Assembly (NCBI RefSeq): GCF_002874535.1
Contig: NZ_CP025025.1
Span: 3,653,353 to 3,717,352, forward strand
DNA length: 64,000 nt
Direction: 5' to 3'
Origin: Mesobacillus jeotgali
Lineage (GTDB): Bacteria; Bacillota; Bacilli; Bacillales; Cytobacillaceae
The notes under the pieces were generated by a model, which was given only the letters and a program-made list of their open reading frames with translations, made no database searches and was not told where the DNA came from. Shown here in pieces: positions 59,076-64,000 of this stretch. A program made the translations under genes and the position numbers. Every line of letters starts with the position of its first letter. The stretch's first letter is position 1.

Positions 59076-60197
59076 TTATCTAACTGCACAGCGGTTAGGG
59101 CCGATTTCCATTTCCCGCTGCTCTTCGATATCCGGATTGATTTTCCCCATATTCATCTGCCTGATTTCCTGATAGGAATTTGGCTGTGGCGGAAGGTTCT
59201 CGGTAACTGTCTTCCTGAACGTATCTTCACTGTCGATTTGCAAACCGTGGTTCTCGGCATAAAGGACACCAAGTTTTTCGGAAATGCTGCCGTCATCATT
59301 CATTTCATTGATTCCCATATAGTGGGCTGGAAGGACCAGCAGTTCATCAGCGAGTTCCTTATAGCGCTTGTATAAAGTGCTCCTCAAGTCGCCCACCCAG
59401 TCCTGAGCCAGGCCGGCCAGGTCAGGGCGTCCGATTGAGTCGATGAACAGAATGTCACCAGTCAATAAATATTGGTCATGAATGATGAACGAAGTACTTC
59501 CGATTGTATGGCCCGGAGAGTACAATGCATGGATCACGGTGTTTCCAACCTTGATTTCATCGCCATCTTGAAGAGGTTCATATTGGAAAGTCACTTCTTC
59601 TGCATCTTTTGGAGGGAGATAGTATTTGGCTCCCACTTTATCAGCAAGTTTCTTACCACCCGAAATATGGTCAGCATGAAGGTGGGTATCCAACAGGGCA
59701 ATAAGCTTGAAATCCTTGCCTGACATGAATTCCTCATACTGTTCAATCATCCGGTTTGTATCGATGATGGCAGCTTCGCCATTTGATTCAACAAGATAGG
59801 ATAGGCATCCTTTCCCAATTCGGACGAATTGATAGAGCGATCCGCCATTCTTAAGGTCACCGATCTTGATAGGCTCTAAATGCTCACTCCAGGCTTTCAT
59901 ACCGCCTTCAATAGAGTATACATTCGTATAACCAGCCTCTTCAATTTGCTCGGCAACAAACTCTGACGAACCACCTTTTGCGCATACAACGTAAATATCC
60001 TGGTCTTTAGGCAATACATCCTTTATTGGATCAATACCTTCAAGCAGGTCAAAGTATGGCGTATTATGGACTATTACATTGCGTCCTTCAATTTTCCAAT
60101 CATCGAAGTCATCTGTATTTCTTGCATCAATGATAAACAGGTCTTCATGGTTAATGACTTTTTGCGCTATTTCTTTTGCTGAGATTGTCTTTACCAT
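59076..60197 (-). CDS. Rhodanese-MBL persulfide dioxygenase-like protein 2
   Basis: A 373-residue paralogue of the protein at 43133-44254, same length and order: rhodanese (Cys in [13 protein letters not shown]) then metallo-beta-lactamase ([33 protein letters not shown]) and the identical Cys-bearing end [13 protein letters not shown]. Expected to oxidise persulfides. Last gene of the second persulfide operon, 27 bases after a DsrE-like gene; the ATG follows AGGAGG. Confidence 0.9.
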   Translation of the reverse strand: MVKTISAKEIAQKVINHEDLFIIDARNTDDFDDWKIEGRNVIVHNTPYFDLLEGIDPIKDVLPKDQDIYVVCAKGGSSEFVAEQIEEAGYTNVYSIEGGMKAWSEHLEPIKIGDLKNGGSLYQFVRIGKGCLSYLVESNGEAAIIDTNRMIEQYEEFMSGKDFKLIALLDTHLHADHISGGKKLADKVGAKYYLPPKDAEEVTFQYEPLQDGDEIKVGNTVIHALYSPGHTIGSTSFIIHDQYLLTGDILFIDSIGRPDLAGLAQDWVGDLRSTLYKRYKELADELLVLPAHYMGINEMNDDGSISEKLGVLYAENHGLQIDSEDTFRKTVTENLPPQPNSYQEIRQMNMGKINPDIEEQREMEIGPNRCAVR

Positions 60198-60224
60198 TTG
60201 ATTCCTCCTGTTTTACTTTGGTTT

Positions 60225-60614
60225 TTAGAATGTCAGCGTAATGTCTGCGTCACTTGCGAAGTGCAGGAAGGAAGCAGCACCGCCTACATCGATCCCCTCA
60301 ACGAACTGATCTTTTTGAAGAGACATTACGTCCATTGTCATCTGGCAGGCAATCATTTTGACGCCCATTTCAGCTGCCATTTCAACAAGCTGTTCTACAG
60401 GAGGAACATTTTCTCTTGCGAAACCTTCCTGGAAGTGTTCTGTCCCTGCTGGCATAGGAAGTTGCTTGTGCGCTTCCTTATGGATCAGGTTAAGCCCTTC
60501 AAATGTGAAGAAAATTCCTACTTCTGCGTCTGTTGCTGCTGCTGCAGTCGCGATATTGAATACTTTGTATGCGTCGAACATTCCGCCGTTAGAGGCGATG
60601 ATAGCTACTTTCAT
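60225..60614 (-). CDS. DsrE-family sulfur carrier 2
   Basis: A 129-residue DsrE/DsrF-like protein with conserved Cys in KMIACQMTMDVMSL. It is shorter than its counterpart in operon 1 (159 residues), lacking the N-terminal extension and part of the middle. The order differs too: here it lies between the TusA-rhodanese and rhodanese-MBL genes. It should relay sulfane sulfur. Confidence 0.9.
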   Translation of the reverse strand: MKVAIIASNGGMFDAYKVFNIATAAAATDAEVGIFFTFEGLNLIHKEAHKQLPMPAGTEHFQEGFARENVPPVEQLVEMAAEMGVKMIACQMTMDVMSLQKDQFVEGIDVGGAASFLHFASDADITLTF

Positions 60615-60626
60615 TTTTGGTTCCTC

Positions 60627-61205
60627 CTATTTTTCAACTGATGTTTCGGTCGGGCCTGTCCAGTCCTTCATTCCAGAAACAACATTAATTGGTTTTTTGA
60701 ATCCTTTTTCAGCAAGCTTTTTCGCTGCCATGTCACTTCTTGAGCCAGAGCGGCAAATGATATAAACATCCTCTTCAGGGTTCAGTTCATTGAAACGCTG
60801 CTCTAGTTCTCCAAGTGGAATTGATTTCGCATTCGGAATATGCCCAAAAGCATATTCAGCAGATTCTCTTACATCGAGAATCGTTATTTTTTCATTCCCA
60901 TCAAGCTTAGCCAATACTTCTTCAAGAGAGGCTGTATGTGGGTGAGGCGTTTCATTATTGAGTTCATCATCACTGGCTTTACGGAGATAGTGTTTAAGCA
61001 CATCTCCTTCAGTTATTGTACCGAGGTATTGATTGCCTGTACTTTCAGCCCATGCTTTTAAATCAGTTGTCGATCCTTTGTCCGTTGCCTGCACCTCGAT
61101 AACCTGGCCAGGCTCCAGCTCATTCATGGTTTTCTTTGTTTTGACAATCGGCATTGGGCACGCAAGTCCTTTTGCGTCCAGTACTTTATCCGCAGAAATT
61201 GACAT
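60627..61205 (-). CDS. TusA-rhodanese fusion protein 2
   Basis: A 192-residue paralogue of the fusion at 44298-44876: TusA domain (KGLACPMPIVKTKKTMNE) and rhodanese domain (IICRSGSRSDMAAKKLAEKG). First gene of the second persulfide operon, which lacks the TauE exporter and the stand-alone TusA. Two palindromes lie 60-90 bases upstream of its start. Confidence 0.92.
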   Translation of the reverse strand: MSISADKVLDAKGLACPMPIVKTKKTMNELEPGQVIEVQATDKGSTTDLKAWAESTGNQYLGTITEGDVLKHYLRKASDDELNNETPHPHTASLEEVLAKLDGNEKITILDVRESAEYAFGHIPNAKSIPLGELEQRFNELNPEEDVYIICRSGSRSDMAAKKLAEKGFKKPINVVSGMKDWTGPTETSVEK

Positions 61206-61263
61206 AGTAATCCCCCTTCCTTCACATTAGTATTTATGAATTCCCGGAATCCATACTGTAAAA

Positions 61264-61295
61264 ATACTCCCTAGTATATATACCTCCCGAGGTAA
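61264..61295 (-). promoter_or_regulatory. Paired palindromes upstream of persulfide operon 2
   Basis: ATACTCCCTAGTAT (61264-61277) and ATACCTCCCGAGGTAA (61280-61295), resembling CsoR/CstR-type operators. TATACT, a candidate -10, is part of the first on the minus strand, so binding would occlude the promoter. Confidence 0.55.
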
Positions 61296-61325
61296 AAACT
61301 ATGCGTATATTGTAAAAAAAAACAT

Positions 61326-61362
61326 GAAAAAACAGCAACCATTTTTGCCTGGTTGCTGTTCC
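61326..61362 (-). terminator. Terminator of the propeller lipoprotein operon
   Basis: AACAGCAACCA / TGGTTGCTGTT stem followed by TTTTTCATG on the minus strand. Confidence 0.85.
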
Positions 61363-61397
61363 TGCTTATTACTTGCAATAATTTTAGAAACCATTTG

Positions 61398-61490
61398 TCA
61401 GGTATGTATCCCAGGGAGAGTAGTGTCTACTACAAAAGCGAAAAGGCCAAAAAAGCCACAGCAAATGATGCCGCGGCCCCACCTATTCAA
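61398..61490 (-). CDS. Possible 30-residue membrane peptide
   Basis: TTG-started frame overlapping the end of the propeller lipoprotein gene (TTGAATAG). The peptide has one hydrophobic stretch with two Cys (GIICCGFFGLFAFVVD) and a short polar end (TTLPGIHT). Its ribosome binding site is weak (CGGAAG, very close to the start). Listed because of its membrane-like composition and its place before the terminator. Confidence 0.3.
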   Translation of the reverse strand: MNRWGRGIICCGFFGLFAFVVDTTLPGIHT

Positions 61491-62487
61491 TTCTTCCGTT
61501 GACCAAAAGCTGATTCCAAGTCTTCCCGCCATCCTCTGTTTCGTAAAGGTCGTTCAGGATGGTAATGAATGCAATCCGGTCTTCCTGCTCTGGGTCAGCA
61601 GCTATATAAGTAATCGGATTGTCATACTTCAGGTTAGGTATGGTCACTTCCTCCCCTGCATTTCCCTGCTCTATTGAAAGTCTGATTAGCTTAATCTCTT
61701 CATTCACGACTGGTGCGATATACAAGGCCCCCTTAGAATAGGCTGCAGCCGTAACCATTTGATAATCTCCAGCTCTTTCCATGGTCTTCCCATAATCGTT
61801 CGAAACAAAAATCCCTTCTCTCGTAGACATCGCTATAGTTCCGCCTTTTTCAGGATGAACTGCAATCATCCCAAGGGAATTTGCAGTAAGTCCATTAAGT
61901 TCTACAAGTTCCCATGCTCCACCTCTATCTTTGGAGACATATACGCCTCGCTCCAGCTCAGAATTAGGCTCTTCATTAATCAAGTATAAGACGTCATCCT
62001 TGTAGCTAGCAGAAAGAAAATGAAAATCGCTCTCCCCGTAAAAAGCTATTTTTTTAAGTGTGTTGCCCTTGTCGGTACTTTTCACAAGGCCAAGCGGATT
62101 TTTCAGGTCTGAGCCCTCTGCTGGATGGCCACTTGCAAAAAAGCCACCTTCAAAAGCCTGAAATCCCATGTAGTCATGGTTTTCGTCAGTCGTTTCCAGC
62201 CATTGACCATCTTTGAATATCTTCAAACCATGGTGGGAGGCGACATATAAACCCTCATCATTTCCCGGGTAACCAATTCCGTGAATATGATCAATTTTTT
62301 GCGGAGCAGCCTTTATGATAAAATCAGCCTCTGATACCTCCTCAGATTGCTTTTGCTCCTCATTCTCTGCATTATTTTCCTCAGAAGCAGGCTTTGCCTG
62401 TTCCTGATTTTCTTCACCTGAACATCCAGTAAATACGAACATTCCAGCGGCCAGGGTTGTGACCAAAATGAATCTATTGTTAAACAT
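61483..62487 (-). CDS. BNR-repeat beta-propeller lipoprotein (F510_1955-like)
   Basis: A 334-residue lipoprotein with lipobox FTGCSGE, an acidic linker rich in Glu/Gln/Asn (about 22-55) and a sialidase/sortilin-type propeller. BNR-like repeats are seen: LVKSTDKGNTLKK, YVSKDRGGAWELV, FVSNDYGKTMERA and YETEDGGKTWNQL; the HIHGIGYPGNDEG block is typical of the family named F510_1955 glycosylhydrolase. Enzyme activity is unproven. The start at 62487 has CGGAGGA upstream and sits 1 base after the previous stop. Confidence 0.8.
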   Translation of the reverse strand: MFNNRFILVTTLAAGMFVFTGCSGEENQEQAKPASEENNAENEEQKQSEEVSEADFIIKAAPQKIDHIHGIGYPGNDEGLYVASHHGLKIFKDGQWLETTDENHDYMGFQAFEGGFFASGHPAEGSDLKNPLGLVKSTDKGNTLKKIAFYGESDFHFLSASYKDDVLYLINEEPNSELERGVYVSKDRGGAWELVELNGLTANSLGMIAVHPEKGGTIAMSTREGIFVSNDYGKTMERAGDYQMVTAAAYSKGALYIAPVVNEEIKLIRLSIEQGNAGEEVTIPNLKYDNPITYIAADPEQEDRIAFITILNDLYETEDGGKTWNQLLVNGRIE

Positions 62488-62488
62488 A

Positions 62489-63052
62489 CTACTTCCTCCG
62501 TTTTCTTCTTTTTTTCCAGTAATAGTAGCAAATTCCAGCCACTGCTGCAAAAATGGTAGCAGCAAGCTGATATTCAGTTTCCCAACCAAGTACAGTATGT
62601 ACTGAATATGCCTCAATAAAGAGGGCCGGAATTTTCCCTATTGTACTTGATACAGTAAAAGTCCATGTCCCCATTGCGCTGTATGAAGCGGCCAGAGTGA
62701 CGAGTCCGGATGGAGCGAACGGAAAAAGTCTTAGTAAAATCACCAGCATGAACGCCTCCATGCCATGTGTTTGCTTGAGCCTTTCCAGAACTTTAATCGT
62801 TCTTGATGAATCGATATTGCCACCCAGCTTTTTAAGCCCTTTCCGATACAGAATAAAACTTATGACCGCCCCTAAAGCTTCGCCTATAATGGAGAGAAAA
62901 AGTCCCCAGACAAATCCGAAATAAACGATGTTTGCCGCTGTCACAAAAGCACTCGGAATAATACCGGCTATTGCGATCACTATACTGACTGCAAGGCTAA
63001 TGATAATGGCAAACCAAACCGGCTGGCCAGATAGAGTTTCTAATAATGACAT
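62489..63052 (-). CDS. TVP38/TMEM64 (DedA-like) membrane protein
   Basis: A 187-residue membrane protein with about five helices and the SNARE-associated/DedA signature GFVWGLFLSIIGEALGAVIS and LRLFPFAPSGLVTLAASYSA. Members are lipid scramblase-like transporters. It ends 1 base before the propeller lipoprotein start, so the two are coupled. Confidence 0.88.
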   Translation of the reverse strand: MSLLETLSGQPVWFAIIISLAVSIVIAIAGIIPSAFVTAANIVYFGFVWGLFLSIIGEALGAVISFILYRKGLKKLGGNIDSSRTIKVLERLKQTHGMEAFMLVILLRLFPFAPSGLVTLAASYSAMGTWTFTVSSTIGKIPALFIEAYSVHTVLGWETEYQLAATIFAAVAGICYYYWKKRRKRRK

Positions 63053-63157
63053 ATGCCAGCCTCCAGTTAAATTTCAAAACTTTGTCACTGCTTCTGCTTA
63101 GTTTTTGCAAACTGTCCCGGTAAAATTTATGTATACCTGAAAGGAGCTGACCAAGAC

Positions 63158-63412
63158 ATGAAAAAACTTACGTTAAGTTTATTAGGCGCAGCATTGATAT
63201 TTGGAGCAAGTACTGCTGCCTTTGCAGAGGAAGGGACAGAAGGTAAAGGTACTTTTAATTTTGGCCAAATGAAGCCGTTAATTGAAAATATGCACCCAGG
63301 CTTGTCCGATGAAGAAGTCAAGCAAATGTACAATGACTGCCATGGTACAAACGGGGCCATGCCGAGCAAAAACTTTAATATGATGGATAGCGGCCATATG
63401 AATAGCCTGTAA
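63158..63412 (+). CDS. Small exported Met/His-containing protein
   Basis: An 84-residue exported protein: signal peptide (KKLTLSLLGAALIFGASTAA, cut after AFA) and a 60-residue mature part with GQMKPLIENMHPGLSDEEVK, MYNDCHGTNGAMPS and ending MMDSGHMNSL. Met, His and one Cys could bind copper, but no CxxCH heme motif is present. The ATG at 63158 follows AAAGGAG. It is divergent from the TVP38 operon. No family recognised. Confidence 0.7.
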   Translation: MKKLTLSLLGAALIFGASTAAFAEEGTEGKGTFNFGQMKPLIENMHPGLSDEEVKQMYNDCHGTNGAMPSKNFNMMDSGHMNSL

Positions 63413-63444
63413 TTACAACTCCAGCATTTCATTCGACTAGCAAG

Positions 63445-63477
63445 AAGGGTTCTGGATAAAATCCAGAACCTTTTTCT
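63445..63477 (+). terminator. Terminator of the small exported protein gene
   Basis: GGTTCTGGAT / ATCCAGAACC stem followed by TTTTTCT. Confidence 0.9.
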
Positions 63478-63544
63478 ATGTACTGAATCTATTTTAACTT
63501 AAGATGTTGCAGAAAACATAAAGAAAAAGAATTGCGGAACAAAA

Positions 63545-63659
63545 AGCGCAAGCGCCTCGTTCAGCCCCGACAAGCGCTGGAGGGACGACCGGTGAAGTCG
63601 TTCTTTGACTTCATTGGGCGGACCGAAGCGACTCGAGGGGCTAGGCGCTGGAGCTGGAT
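63545..63659. repeat. Full copy of the GCGCAAGCGCC-type dispersed repeat
   Basis: Starts AAGCGCAAGCGCCTCGTTCA, continues GCCCCGACAAGCGCTGGAGG and CCGAAGCGACTCGAGGGG, ends CTAGGCGCTGGAGCTGGA. The ends are partly complementary (GCGCAAGCGCC / GGCGCTGGAGC). The central part has TGAAGTCGTTCTTTGACTTCA, itself palindromic. Shorter relatives are at 17425 and 51161. Typical Bacillaceae intergenic element. Confidence 0.75.
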
Positions 63660-63762
63660 TAAGAAAACCCATATAACTAACCACAACGAAATCATCTTAT
63701 AATTTATATACACAATAAAAAACAACCTAACCAAATCGGTCCAGGCTGTCTCAAAAGTTTCC

Positions 63763-64000
63763 TTAAACTAATACTTTATTATGTTCATGCTGGGATGGCA
63801 AGTCAGCTATGATTGTGCCATCTTGTGAGTGCTGGGACGGCAGATCGGCTATGATTGTGCCATCTTGTGAGTGCTGGGACGGCAGATCGGCTATGATTGT
63901 GCCATTCTGCGAGTGCTGGGATGGCAGGTCGGCTATGGTTGTGCCGTTCTGCGAATGCTGGGATGGCAGGTCGCCCAGGTTCTTATCAAAGGAATTCCAG
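63763..64000 (-). CDS. 3' part of a gene encoding 14-residue repeats
   Basis: The minus-strand frame runs in from the window edge and ends at TAA (63765-63763), giving 79 codons. Reading in: WNSFDKNLGDLPSQHSQNG, then four more near-identical copies of the 14-residue unit (consensus DLPSQHSQDGTIIA), then EHNKVLV. The DNA repeats every 42 bp (63789, 63831, 63873, 63915, 63957), a multiple of three, and substitutions are mostly silent or conservative (N/D, T/I), so it is coding. The protein's identity lies outside the window. Confidence 0.8.
   Translation of the reverse strand, partial: WNSFDKNLGDLPSQHSQNGTTIADLPSQHSQNGTIIADLPSQHSQDGTIIADLPSQHSQDGTIIADLPSQHEHNKVLV

Noticed and set aside
63499-63684. 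61-codon minus-strand frame
   Set aside because: It lies inside the dispersed repeat at 63545-63659; the frame comes from repeat sequence and has no ribosome binding site.

Overview
The window looks like a chromosomal segment of a Gram-positive, low-to-moderate GC, aerobic member of the Bacillaceae (Mesobacillus/Cytobacillus-like; I cannot name the species). The reasons are strong AGGAGG-type ribosome binding sites, frequent TTG and GTG starts, strong intrinsic terminators, Bacillus-type gene sets (catE with a YodB/CatR-like regulator, ybbC-ybbD-ybbE muropeptide genes, ktrB-ktrA, metNPQ, split chrA) and Bacillaceae-type dispersed repeats. No rRNA, tRNA, CRISPR array, prophage or intact insertion sequence was seen.

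Layout. 1-4.7 kb: 3' part of a catalase, azoreductase, catechol dioxygenase with its divergent redox regulator, Dps and a small zinc-finger protein: oxidative and electrophile stress. 4.8-10 kb: muropeptide salvage set (NamZ, NagZ, AmiE-like), all secreted. 10-17.4 kb: HIT protein, DinB-like protein, DoxX 1, MazG-like protein, NadE, 6-phosphogluconolactonase, an oxidoreductase, and a c-di-GMP-I riboswitch facing a small coiled-coil gene. 17.5-30.8 kb: OmpR-type two-component system, CstB-like persulfide dioxygenase/rhodanese, MFS pump, DoxX 2 and 3, PAS-STAS protein, cupin, DUF445 protein and a SAM-riboswitch-controlled methionine ABC transporter. 31-41 kb: split chromate transporter, chemoreceptor paired with a BMP-type binding lipoprotein, KtrB-KtrA under a c-di-AMP riboswitch, lipid kinase and a secreted M6 metalloprotease.

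42-61.2 kb is the most coherent part. Two persulfide/sulfide-oxidation operons (DsrE, TusA, TusA-rhodanese, rhodanese-MBL dioxygenase, TauE) flank a cbb3-type oxidase operon (ccoNO, a one-heme CcoP-like protein, a CcoG/NapH-like protein, and a lipoprotein fusing a beta-propeller to cytochrome c) and a cytochrome-c/thiol maturation group (ccdA, two-component system, OsmC, membrane protein, TlpA/ResA). Palindromes of the form ATACC-N5/6-GG(G)TAT, resembling CsoR/CstR-family operators, lie upstream of both persulfide operons, ccdA and DoxX 1. I infer a persulfide-responsive programme joining sulfur detoxification to high-affinity respiration; no CstR gene is inside the window.

A second striking feature is a set of intergenic tandem arrays. 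Seven arrays from five unrelated sequence families all have a period of 52 bp with almost no drift, and each unit carries an inverted repeat. Two families occur twice. The window ends in the 3' part of a minus-strand gene encoding an in-frame 14-residue repeat.
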